Positions 1 to 6,858 of a stretch of 30,721 bases of DNA are shown here, one piece after another (positions within the stretch are counted from its first letter, which is position 1; each line of letters opens with the position of its first letter). The notes under the pieces were generated by a model. The model worked only from the letters and a program-made list of their open reading frames with translations. It was not told where the DNA came from and did not search any database. This DNA is from Chryseosolibacter sp044507115 (lineage in GTDB: Bacteria > Bacteroidota > Bacteroidia > Cytophagales > Cyclobacteriaceae). The stretch spans positions 1-30,721 of the forward strand of contig JBIQJZ010000013.1 of NCBI GenBank assembly GCA_044507115.1, given 5' to 3'. The translations under genes and the position numbers were made by a program.

Positions 1-84
1 CCTTTGCCATGGTCTATTTGATTAGTCTTAGTATGAGGTTCACATAACCAGTGGTCGGCCATCGCCTGGATTATTCCCATCGCA

Positions 85-98
85 CCAGTTATAACTGG
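85..98. repeat. Perfect 14-bp palindrome
   Basis: CCAGTTATAACTGG reads the same on both strands. Such a site could bind a dimeric regulator, but no promoter or gene start is visible close by. A second, 10-base palindrome (CTGGCGCCAG) follows at 103-112 and begins with the same CTGG that ends the first. Confidence 0.5.
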
Positions 99-331
99 CT
101 TACTGGCGCCAGCTTCCCACCTGACGTGGCAAATGATGGCGCTTTTTCCCGGTCGACTTCTGCAACATATAGCGATGCCCCCTGAAGGGGAGCAGATGAA
201 CATTCAACTAGCAATCCCGGTCTCGTGACCACACATACGGCAAAGAGAGGAAACGTGTGTATGGTAAAAGTAACGACTATTTCCTGGAATGTTCAAGTCT
301 TTTGCTGGAAGTTTTTCGGCCGAGCCTGATT

Positions 332-402
332 GGTCAGCGTGTGCATTGAGCCCACTGACCCGGCCTTGGGTGGGTGCCGGGACCTCGCGTTTATCTACGC
401 GA
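332..402. repeat. Cluster of three short hairpin-forming inverted repeats
   Basis: GGTCAG (332-337) pairs with CTGACC (355-360). CCCGGC (359-364) pairs with GCCGGG (376-381). TCGCGT (385-390) pairs with ACGCGA (397-402) around a six-base loop. The first two share bases 359-360, so they may be alternatives. None is followed by a T run on either strand, so they do not look like intrinsic terminators. The cluster lies 75 bases beyond the stop codon of the minus-strand zinc-ribbon gene. Confidence 0.4.
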
Positions 403-476
403 ATGAAATGCGACAGCCAGTGTCCACTTCGTTGGTGTCGGTGGCATCGTGAGCCGTTCCGCTTTGTCGCCGCTAG

Positions 477-851
477 TCAACCATCGCGGAAATGTTCCTT
501 CATTATCAGGAGTACCAAGTCATTTTCGAGGGGGAGGTAGCCCTGATCATAGCAAAAGTAGTAGCGAGTTCCCTGAGGTGTGCTCCAGGTATTTGTAAAA
601 TAGTTGAAATCGAATCCGCGTGCTTTTAGTTTTTCGCAGCTCACGGTGATCCGTCCAGTGGGGTTCATGCTTTTCAGGATTCTCCTGTTCTTCCGCAGGA
701 TGTTGTTGACATCCCGTACATAGCGCGTGTCGATGCTGTTCAGGCGGTTGTTGAAGGCTGTGCGGCAAATATCTGAACAGAATTTTTTATCGGCCCTGCC
801 CCTGAATGGCTCGCCGCATTCAAGGCATGGTCTTGATGTGTGAGAGGGCAT
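477..851 (-). CDS. Small zinc-ribbon protein of unknown function
   Basis: This 124-residue protein carries one likely zinc-binding site near its N-terminus: PCLECGEPF followed about 15 residues later by FCSDICRTAFNNR, giving C-x2-C and C-x3-C ligand pairs. The remainder is basic, with no membrane segment or signal peptide. Similar small zinc-ribbon proteins (DUF2116-like) are common in Bacteroidota and have no assigned function. A structural or nucleic-acid-binding role is only an inference. I chose the ATG at 851, which begins MPSHTSRPC just before the first Cys pair. The frame stays open to 938, but the extra 29 residues are unlike the family. The gene is divergent from ssb across a 155-base gap; no convincing -7 box was found for it. 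Confidence 0.72.
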   Translation of the reverse strand: MPSHTSRPCLECGEPFRGRADKKFCSDICRTAFNNRLNSIDTRYVRDVNNILRKNRRILKSMNPTGRITVSCEKLKARGFDFNYFTNTWSTPQGTRYYFCYDQGYLPLENDLVLLIMKEHFRDG

Positions 852-1006
852 TTTGTATTTACGTTTCAGAAACTTATGCAGTCGAATATACTCGATTATA
901 CGCGCGTAACATACGACTGCCGCCCATTTGATTTGCAACTTTACTCTGTGGCAGTCAGATTTTCCTGACAGCTGAATATCATGTTTAACAACTAATACTC
1001 ACGCTC

Positions 1007-1348
1007 ATGAAAAGCTTACGCAACAGTGTTCATCTCATTGGCCGATTGGGGAAGGATCCCGACGTCAAAGTCTTCAACGACAAAAAGAAGGCATCCTTCT
1101 CCATCGCAACTTCTGATTCGTACAAGAATCAGAAGGGTGAGAAAGTCGAAGATACGCAGTGGCACAACGTTGTCATCTGGGGTAAACTCGCAGGAATAGC
1201 CGAAAAATATTTGCGGAAGGGTAACGAGGTAGCCATTGAAGGCAAACTGGTGCACCGCGTGTATGAAACAAACGGAGAAAAACGCTTCATCACGGAAGTT
1301 AGTGTGAATGACCTGGTATTGCTCGGAGGGAGTAACAAGTCCGACTGA
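1007..1348 (+). CDS. ssb: Single-stranded DNA-binding protein, short form
   Basis: The 113-residue product is a single OB-fold domain. NSVHLIGRLGKDP at the start, then FSIATSDSY and DTQWHNVVIWGKLA, are the usual SSB strands, with the conserved WHN and WGKLA near residues 50-60. SSB binds single-stranded DNA as an oligomer during replication, repair and recombination. The chain ends shortly after the OB fold (LLGGSNKSD) and lacks the Gly-rich linker and the acidic DDDIPF-type tip that recruits partner proteins in the main replicative SSB, which is usually 140-180 residues. It is therefore probably an accessory SSB, with the housekeeping copy elsewhere. The ATG at 1007 gives the expected N-terminus. 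The gene stands alone, with a stable palindrome behind it. Confidence 0.93.
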   Translation: MKSLRNSVHLIGRLGKDPDVKVFNDKKKASFSIATSDSYKNQKGEKVEDTQWHNVVIWGKLAGIAEKYLRKGNEVAIEGKLVHRVYETNGEKRFITEVSVNDLVLLGGSNKSD

Positions 1349-1351
1349 TGT

Positions 1352-1373
1352 TGGATACCCCGAGTCGTATCCA
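1352..1373 (+). other. Hairpin directly after the ssb stop codon
   Basis: TGGATAC (1352-1358) pairs perfectly with GTATCCA (1367-1373) around an eight-base loop, starting four bases after the ssb TGA. No T run follows, so it is not a canonical Rho-independent terminator. It may stabilise the 3' end of the ssb mRNA or act with the larger palindrome just downstream. Confidence 0.45.
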
Positions 1374-1391
1374 GGGAGCGGCCGGGGCTGG

Positions 1392-1433
1392 GGACGCCTG
1401 TAGCGGCAGGTAAATCTGCCGTGCAGGCGATCC
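1392..1433. repeat. Extended imperfect palindrome between ssb and the BatA operon
   Basis: Nested arms form one long hairpin: GGA (1392-1394) with TCC (1431-1433), CGCCTG (1395-1400) with CAGGCG (1424-1429), and CGGCAG (1404-1409) with CTGCCG (1416-1421), plus a G-T pair at 1403/1422 and a GTAAAT loop. Only a two-by-one internal loop and one bulged A interrupt it. It is GC rich and not followed directly by T residues. It could be a bidirectional terminator-like structure, a REP-type palindrome or part of a leader RNA. Confidence 0.55.
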
Positions 1434-1477
1434 GTCGATCTCCAAATCAGTTAGTAGACTGGCAAGAGGGTTTTTCT

Positions 1478-1485
1478 TAGTTTTG
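1478..1485 (+). promoter_or_regulatory. Possible -7 box (TAnnTTTG) just before the BatA-domain gene
   Basis: TAGTTTTG matches the Bacteroidota -7 consensus TAnnTTTG and ends five bases before the ATG at 1491. If used, transcription would begin at or next to the start codon, giving a leaderless or nearly leaderless mRNA. No TTG is seen at the proper distance upstream, so this may be chance in a T-rich stretch. Confidence 0.25.
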
Positions 1486-1490
1486 CCCAG

Positions 1491-3488
1491 ATGACGTTCC
1501 TGTATCCTTCTTTCCTTTGGGCCCTGACGGCTCTTCTGATACCCATCGTCATTCACCTTTTTAATTTCCGGAGAACGACGCGCGTCTTTTTTTCAAACAC
1601 CCGTTTTCTCCGTGAAGTGAGGGAAGTGACAACCGCACGTCGCCGGCTCAAGCATTATCTTATCCTCACATCACGTCTGCTATTCCTGCTGTTTCTTGTG
1701 CTGGCATTTGCGCAACCTATTATCCCGGCAACGGAACAGCTTGACGCAAGTCGGAGCGTCGTGCTTTATCTTGACAATTCACAAAGCATGTCGGCGCAGA
1801 TGCCAGACAAGACTCCCGCGCTTGATGCTGCCCTTAGCTTTTCTCGCGGAATCGTAGATCTTTTCCCGGCCGATACTCGCTACCGCATCATCACTAACGA
1901 TTTTGCACCGTTCTCAAATACATTTAAGACGAAAACCGAAGCCCTCGACATTCTCGCACAAGTGCGGGCCTCACCGGTGTCCCGCACCATGGACGAGGTG
2001 CGAAACAGACTGACTCAGCAGGAGGGAAGATCGCATGAGTTCTTCTGGATCTCCGATTTTCAGAAGTCCACACTTGGTGCCATCCCGAGTGATTGGGACA
2101 GCGTTTCCCGCTGGCACCTGGTTCCGATCACTTTTTTTTCCGCTCCAAACGTCTTCGTTGACTCGGCGTATCTGGAGAACCCCTTTGCCGCCGGGGGAGA
2201 ACGCAATGTGTTGACGGTCATCGTGCGAAACGACGGGGACGAGGAAGTTAATCAACTCAATCTAAAACTCGCAATCAATGATATCCAGGCGGGAACCGCC
2301 ACCGTAAATATCCCCGCAGGAGGGCAGACGGAAACTCACTTTGACCTTACCACCGGGCTGACTGGTTTCAATCGTGCGGTGATCACCTTCAATGACTTCC
2401 CGGTGAGTTTCGACAACGAATTTTTTCTTGCGCTCAATTTCGCTAACAAGATATCTGTGATCGAGATCAAGGGTGTCTCAGAAGTCACTCCGGTGGAGCG
2501 CGTCTTTGGAAACAGGCAGGTGTTCAATTTCAGGAGTTACACCGTGGAGAACTTCAACTATAGCCTCCTCGACCAGGCAGATCTTGTCGTTGCCAACGGG
2601 ATTGATCAGCCCAACGCCGCGCTCAATCTTTCACTGCGAAATTATCTTCATCAAGGCGGAACCCTACTGCTCGTACCGGGTGCTATTCCCGATATTGAGT
2701 CGCTCCGGCAACTAACCGGCATTTCACTTGTCTCCGCCCCGTCCGATAACCCCGTTCTTCAGGCGCTCGACCGCCCCGACTACAATAATCCTTTCTTCGA
2801 AAATGTATTTGAGGAGCGGTCTGCTTCTATTGCTATGCCTCGCGCTTCGCAGGTATTGCGATGGGGACCGGATCGCTCGGCCATTTTGCGGTTTGCGAAT
2901 GATCAGCCCTTTTTGTCAAGTCTGGAGTCGTCCGGTAAGCTGTTTCTCCTGGCCACACCTCTTCACCATTCGTTCACAGACTTTCATCAGCACGCGCTCT
3001 TTGTGCCGGTGATGTACCGTATCGCGGGCAGCAGTCGGAAAAACGATACGCGTTTGTACTACACGTTGCACGAGAACTTCATCACCATGAAAGTTGATAG
3101 CTTGCCCGCAGATCAACCATTTCGGCTGAAGGGTGCTCAGGAGGTTATTCCCGGGCAGCGGGTGGTCAATGAGCAGGTATTTCTCGAGCTGCCGAAGTTT
3201 TCGATTTCACAGGGTTTTTACGATGTTTTCGTCGGGGAGGATGCAGTGGGATTGATTGCATTCAATCTCGACAAGGCTGAGTCGCTTCTGGATCAATTTA
3301 CGGGTAGCGAGATGAAAGCTCAGATGGGCGGAGCGGACAATATCAGTATTTTTGAGGCGACATCGGCCGAGGCTTTCAGTAACGAAATAAAAGAAAGATA
3401 TTTGGGCAAACCTTTGTGGAAGTACGCTTTGATAGTTGCGCTGTTCTTTCTTCTTGCCGAGGTACTACTCGTCCGTTTCCTAAAATAG
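1491..3488 (+). CDS. BatA-domain membrane protein with vWA-like region
   Basis: The 665-residue protein opens with the BatA (aerotolerance regulator N-terminal) signature: a membrane segment at about 8-25 (YPSFLWALTALLIPIVIHLF), the FRR turn, a basic stretch and a second membrane segment at about 57-76. A von Willebrand A-like domain follows, with the metal-site motif D95-N-S97-Q-S99 (LDNSQSMS). The middle, about 230-620, looks extracytoplasmic and beta-rich. A last membrane helix lies at about 642-662, before a short basic tail. BatA-type proteins are inner-membrane proteins whose exact role is unclear; in Bacteroides the Bat operon was linked to oxygen tolerance. Here there is no moxR-batABCDE cluster. 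The gene instead heads an operon with a dihydroorotase-like gene six bases downstream. The start at 1491 gives the normal N-terminus. Confidence 0.85.
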   Translation: MTFLYPSFLWALTALLIPIVIHLFNFRRTTRVFFSNTRFLREVREVTTARRRLKHYLILTSRLLFLLFLVLAFAQPIIPATEQLDASRSVVLYLDNSQSMSAQMPDKTPALDAALSFSRGIVDLFPADTRYRIITNDFAPFSNTFKTKTEALDILAQVRASPVSRTMDEVRNRLTQQEGRSHEFFWISDFQKSTLGAIPSDWDSVSRWHLVPITFFSAPNVFVDSAYLENPFAAGGERNVLTVIVRNDGDEEVNQLNLKLAINDIQAGTATVNIPAGGQTETHFDLTTGLTGFNRAVITFNDFPVSFDNEFFLALNFANKISVIEIKGVSEVTPVERVFGNRQVFNFRSYTVENFNYSLLDQADLVVANGIDQPNAALNLSLRNYLHQGGTLLLVPGAIPDIESLRQLTGISLVSAPSDNPVLQALDRPDYNNPFFENVFEERSASIAMPRASQVLRWGPDRSAILRFANDQPFLSSLESSGKLFLLATPLHHSFTDFHQHALFVPVMYRIAGSSRKNDTRLYYTLHENFITMKVDSLPADQPFRLKGAQEVIPGQRVVNEQVFLELPKFSISQGFYDVFVGEDAVGLIAFNLDKAESLLDQFTGSEMKAQMGGADNISIFEATSAEAFSNEIKERYLGKPLWKYALIVALFFLLAEVLLVRFLK

Positions 3489-3494
3489 AGATTG

Positions 3495-4754
3495 ATGAAA
3501 ATTTTGATCCAATCAGCTGAAATTCTTGATTCAGGCTCCCCCTTTCATCAAAAAGAAAAAAATGTATTGATCCATAACGGTCGGATTTCAGCGATCGGTG
3601 ACAAAAATTTCGCAGCCGACAAAGTTATTAAGGCGGAGGGTATGAAACTTTCGGTCGGATGGTTTGACCTGGGCGCGTTCTTTGGTGATCCCGGGCTTGA
3701 GTACAAAGAGGATATTGATTCAGGAACACGGGCCGCAATGGCAGGTGGCTTTACAGCGTTGGCTATTCTGCCGAACACGAATCCATGTGTACAAAGCAAG
3801 AACGAGATCAGCTACATCACCCGTGGAAATCCTGGTAGACTCGTGCAAGTCCATCCTATGGCAGCTGTGACGCTGAATAACAAAGGGGAGGAACTGACCG
3901 AAATGATTGACCTTCACACCGCGGGGGCGGTTGCGTTTACTGACGGACTTAAGCCGGTTTGGCATACCGATATCTTTCTGAAAGCGCTGCAATACTTGCA
4001 GAAGTTTGACGGGGTGCTCGTCGACCACCCTGAAGACTATTGGCTGAACCTCTTTGGTCAAATGCACGAGGGCGTGAACAGTACGCGCCTGGGGTTGAAG
4101 GGCATGCCACGGATTGCGGAGGAGATCGCCATTGGAAAAAATCTTGAACTGCTTCAATATGCCGGGGGACGACTACACGTTGCTCGCGTCTCGACCCCTC
4201 GCTCGGTTGAACTCATCAAAGCTGCCAAGCGAAAACACAAGGTCACGTGTGATGTTGCTGTATACCAGATGCTGCTTGACGACTCAACACTGGCAGGATT
4301 TGATACGAACTACAAAGTCAATCCTCCTTTGCGCGAGCGAGCAGATAACGAGGGCCTGCTCAAGGGACTGCGTGATAATACGATCGATGTGTTGTGCTCG
4401 GGGCATATGCCGCAGGACGAGGAGAGCAAGAACCTGGAATTCGATCGCGCTGAATTCGGGATCATCACCCTGCAGACCTTCGGTGCACATCTAACCACCC
4501 TATCGCAATCAATTGATTGGGATGTACTAATTGAGAAGGTCACACGTGGGCCACGTGAGATTCTCAAGATGGAGCACCCTACAATTGAAGAGGATGTTAC
4601 TGCTAACCTTACGTTGTTCGACCCGAATCACAAATGGGTGCTCGATGATGACACGAATCTATCAAAGTCGAAGAATTCTCCCTGGTACGGTCAGGAGTTG
4701 ACTGGAAAAGCAGTTGCCGTATTCAACAACGGAAAACACTGGCTTGATCGCTAA
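3495..4754 (+). CDS. Dihydroorotase-like protein, predicted catalytically inactive
   Basis: The 419-residue chain has the amidohydrolase layout of class I dihydroorotases (PyrC): an N-terminal beta part (ISAIGD), GFTALAILPNTNP near 85-97, the carboxy-proximal EFGI motif at about 320 and a C-terminal beta part. The active site is gone. The metal-binding D-x-H-x-H-x-R-x-P-G motif reads DLGAFFGDPG (58-67), so both His and the Arg are lost. The HVST position reads RVST (231-234), the PHHL position reads VYQML, and the catalytic DHAPH reads GHMPQ (303-307). Such PyrC'-type proteins in other bacteria are non-catalytic partners of aspartate carbamoyltransferase; that role here is inference. The ATG at 3495 is preferred over a TTG immediately before it. 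It lies six bases behind the BatA gene and abuts the first DUF4199 gene. Confidence 0.85.
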   Translation: MKILIQSAEILDSGSPFHQKEKNVLIHNGRISAIGDKNFAADKVIKAEGMKLSVGWFDLGAFFGDPGLEYKEDIDSGTRAAMAGGFTALAILPNTNPCVQSKNEISYITRGNPGRLVQVHPMAAVTLNNKGEELTEMIDLHTAGAVAFTDGLKPVWHTDIFLKALQYLQKFDGVLVDHPEDYWLNLFGQMHEGVNSTRLGLKGMPRIAEEIAIGKNLELLQYAGGRLHVARVSTPRSVELIKAAKRKHKVTCDVAVYQMLLDDSTLAGFDTNYKVNPPLRERADNEGLLKGLRDNTIDVLCSGHMPQDEESKNLEFDRAEFGIITLQTFGAHLTTLSQSIDWDVLIEKVTRGPREILKMEHPTIEEDVTANLTLFDPNHKWVLDDDTNLSKSKNSPWYGQELTGKAVAVFNNGKHWLDR

Positions 4755-5276
4755 ATGAATCCATTACTAAAAGTATCCCTCCGCTACGGAGTATTGGCGG
4801 GGATGATCGGATCCGCGTTGCTGATCGCACTGTATTACCTGGGCCGGCATCCGCTTTGGATTCCTCCGTACGCGGACTTTACGATAATCGTATTCGGAGT
4901 CTTTATTTTTTTTTCTCTCCGGGAGGTCCGAGACTATCATCAGAATGGAGTTCTTTATTTTTGGCAAGGGTTGATCGGTAGTTTTATCTTAACTGTGTGC
5001 TATGCCGCGATTGCGGCGACGGCGATGGCATTATTCGCTTACATTGAACCTGGATTTGTGTCGAGCTATATTTCCATCGGGTTGGATTACCTCAAGTCAT
5101 TACCAGCGGAGGAAGCGGATCGGATCGGGAGGGAGGAGATCCAGCGTAATATCGAATCGCTGCCTGCGACCACGGCAGGACAGTTCATCATGACGTATTG
5201 TGTGAGGAGCTTTGCGATCAGTTTTTTCATTAGCATAATTTTATCAGTAACTTTAAGAAGAGAACCCAAAACCTAA
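4755..5276 (+). CDS. DUF4199 family membrane protein (first copy)
   Basis: This 173-residue integral membrane protein has about four hydrophobic segments (roughly 10-30, 38-55, 65-95 and 145-168). The second loop carries FFSLREVRDYHQNGVLYFWQG, the pattern of a short charged turn followed by a Gly-rich membrane entry that typifies the DUF4199 family of Bacteroidota. The charged stretch at about 115-140 is probably outside the membrane. The function of the family is unknown. The ATG at 4755 directly follows the TAA of the dihydroorotase-like gene with no spacer, so the two are probably co-translated. A second DUF4199 gene follows after 13 bases. Neighbouring glycosyltransferases hint at a role near the membrane steps of glycan synthesis, but this is inference only. 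Confidence 0.8.
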   Translation: MNPLLKVSLRYGVLAGMIGSALLIALYYLGRHPLWIPPYADFTIIVFGVFIFFSLREVRDYHQNGVLYFWQGLIGSFILTVCYAAIAATAMALFAYIEPGFVSSYISIGLDYLKSLPAEEADRIGREEIQRNIESLPATTAGQFIMTYCVRSFAISFFISIILSVTLRREPKT

Positions 5277-5289
5277 CCCCCTATAAATT

Positions 5290-5808
5290 ATGGAAACGAA
5301 TACTACACCGGCTGTTACAACCAGGTCCGTTGGAGTGAAGTGGGGCCTTATCTCGGCTCTTATCTCCATCGTGTTTTTTCTCGTCCTGATTTTTTCCGGG
5401 CAGAACGCGTTTGACAACAAGTGGAACTGGATCGGCCTGGTTATCTCAATAGTCCTGGTTTTCTTGGCGCACAAGGAATTCAAAGACACAGGTGACGGCT
5501 ACATGTCTTACGGGCAGGGTATTGCGATTGGTTTCTGGGTCGCACTGGTGTCGCTGGCGTTGAGCTTCCTGGTAACCTATTTGTACGTGAATTTCATCGA
5601 TACCGGCGCTATGGATTTGTTTTACGAGGCGCAGATCGAGCAAATGTCCAAGCAGGGAATGCAGGATGATCAGATTGATGTGGCGGTGGGATGGACTCGG
5701 AAACTTTTCTGGCCGATCTACTTGTTTTTCGGATTGTTGTTCGGTGTTCTAGTCGGAGTTGTGGTCAGTATTTTTACCCAGAAGAAGAACCCGCAACCAG
5801 TCTTCTGA
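5290..5808 (+). CDS. DUF4199 family membrane protein (second copy)
   Basis: The 172-residue product has four predicted membrane helices (about 16-36, 48-62, 75-100, 138-160). It shares the family pattern with the gene before it: AHKEFKDTGDGYMSYGQG matches the charged-turn-plus-Gly region of the upstream copy. Sequence identity between the two looks low, so this is an old duplication or a heteromeric pair rather than a recent tandem copy. The N-terminus is Thr-rich and probably cytoplasmic, and the C-terminus ends with a short basic tail (FTQKKNPQPVF). The stop codon is three bases before the next gene, a glycosyltransferase. Function is unknown. The start at 5290 is the only sensible ATG. Confidence 0.82.
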   Translation: METNTTPAVTTRSVGVKWGLISALISIVFFLVLIFSGQNAFDNKWNWIGLVISIVLVFLAHKEFKDTGDGYMSYGQGIAIGFWVALVSLALSFLVTYLYVNFIDTGAMDLFYEAQIEQMSKQGMQDDQIDVAVGWTRKLFWPIYLFFGLLFGVLVGVVVSIFTQKKNPQPVF

Positions 5809-5811
5809 TTC

Positions 5812-6834
5812 ATGAGAAAACCGGATATTTCTGTCATTATTCCGGCGCAGGACGAGGGGGAGTCGATACCTGAGCTTTGCCAATGGATAGGTCGTGTCAT
5901 GACGACCCATGATTTTTCATTTGAAGTCATCATTATCGACGACGGCAGTACGGACTCTACATGGCAGAAGATACTGGAAGAAAGTGAGCGCGATCCGCGG
6001 TTTAAGGGTATTCGTTTTAATCGAAATTTTGGAAAGTCGGCGGCATTGCAAACCGGCTTCCGCGCGGCTACTGGCGCGGTGGTAATCACCATGGATGCAG
6101 ACCTCCAGGATAGCCCCGATGAAATCCCCGAACTGTATACCATGATTCGGCACCAGGGATACCACTTGGTGTCGGGCTGGAAGAAGAAACGGTACGACCC
6201 CCTTTCGAAAACAATCCCTTCAAAGTTCTTCAATTACGTGACACGAAAATTGTCAGGTATTGAGTTGCACGATTTCAACTGCGGACTCAAGGCGTATGAT
6301 CTCGCCGTTGTGCGTAACATCAACGTCTATGGCGAAATGCATCGCTACATCCCCTTGATTGCCAAGTGGGCGGGCTTCACCCGTATCGGGGAAAAGCCCG
6401 TTGAGCATCAGGAGCGAAAGTACGGCCGAACCAAGTTCGGTATTGAGCGTTTTGTAAATGGTTTCCTTGACTTGCTCTCAATTACATTCGTGAGCCGCTT
6501 CCGGCAAAAACCTATGCACTTCTTTGGAACGCTTGGGATACTTTCATTTGTCATTGGATTTATTTTTACAGTGAAGATCTTCTGGCATAAGATGGACGCC
6601 TTGTACTTTTCAAAGGTTCCGCTTAGTCGCGACATTACGGAACAACCGCTCTTTTACCTCGCACTTGTGGCGTTGATCATTGGGGTGCAGTTGTTCGTCA
6701 CAGGGTTCCTCGCTGAAATGTTTGCAATGCAATCATTGACGAAGCGTGACTACCTGGTTATTGATCGGGTTGGTTTTGACGGCGAAGAAACCGAGATCAG
6801 AGGTCCGCGGGTACCTGTTCCAACCCGCGTGTGA
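5812..6834 (+). CDS. Family 2 glycosyltransferase, DPM1/ArnC-like, membrane anchored
   Basis: The 340-residue enzyme has a GT-A fold catalytic domain: SVIIPAQDEGES near residue 7, DDGSTDST at 43-50, the metal-binding DAD at 95-97 (TMDADLQDSPDE) and QERKYGRTKFG near 200-210. Two membrane helices follow (about 235-255 and 282-302), ahead of a short cytoplasmic tail. This layout is that of polyprenyl-phosphate glycosyltransferases such as ArnC, GtrB and dolichol-phosphate mannose synthase, which move a sugar from a nucleotide donor to undecaprenyl phosphate on the inner face of the cytoplasmic membrane. The actual sugar cannot be read from the sequence. It follows the second DUF4199 gene by three bases and precedes a second glycosyltransferase by 24. 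Confidence 0.9.
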   Translation: MRKPDISVIIPAQDEGESIPELCQWIGRVMTTHDFSFEVIIIDDGSTDSTWQKILEESERDPRFKGIRFNRNFGKSAALQTGFRAATGAVVITMDADLQDSPDEIPELYTMIRHQGYHLVSGWKKKRYDPLSKTIPSKFFNYVTRKLSGIELHDFNCGLKAYDLAVVRNINVYGEMHRYIPLIAKWAGFTRIGEKPVEHQERKYGRTKFGIERFVNGFLDLLSITFVSRFRQKPMHFFGTLGILSFVIGFIFTVKIFWHKMDALYFSKVPLSRDITEQPLFYLALVALIIGVQLFVTGFLAEMFAMQSLTKRDYLVIDRVGFDGEETEIRGPRVPVPTRV

Positions 6835-6858
6835 TTATCATTGACCTCTATTCGTTTT

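Larger units (their letters stand above)
1..476. other. Left-end stretch without a recognisable gene; several small inverted repeats
   Basis: No convincing gene is seen in these 476 bases. A plus-strand frame at 289-540 has arginine- and serine-rich translation typical of a chance frame. One minus-strand frame is open from an ATG at 203 to the left edge (about 67 codons), but I do not recognise its product and it is rich in Cys and His with no clear domain. Inverted repeats seen directly: a perfect 14-base palindrome at 85-98, a 10-base palindrome at 103-112, arms 332-337/355-360, arms 359-364/376-381 and arms 385-390/397-402. They could be parts of a structured RNA or of a degraded element. 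Nothing identifies either. Confidence 0.5.

Noticed and set aside
291..299. GTTCAAGTC, resembling a tRNA T-loop
   Set aside because: The flanking bases do not form a T stem, and no anticodon or acceptor stem is found around it.
289..540. Plus-strand open frame of 83 codons
   Set aside because: Arg/Ser/Cys-rich translation without domain pattern, no promoter, and it overlaps the end of the better supported zinc-ribbon gene on the other strand.
3495..4754. Active dihydroorotase of pyrimidine synthesis
   Set aside because: Both metal His, the substrate Arg and the catalytic Asp of the canonical motifs are replaced.
5718..6233. Minus-strand open frame of 171 codons
   Set aside because: Antisense shadow of the first glycosyltransferase, whose motifs are unmistakable.
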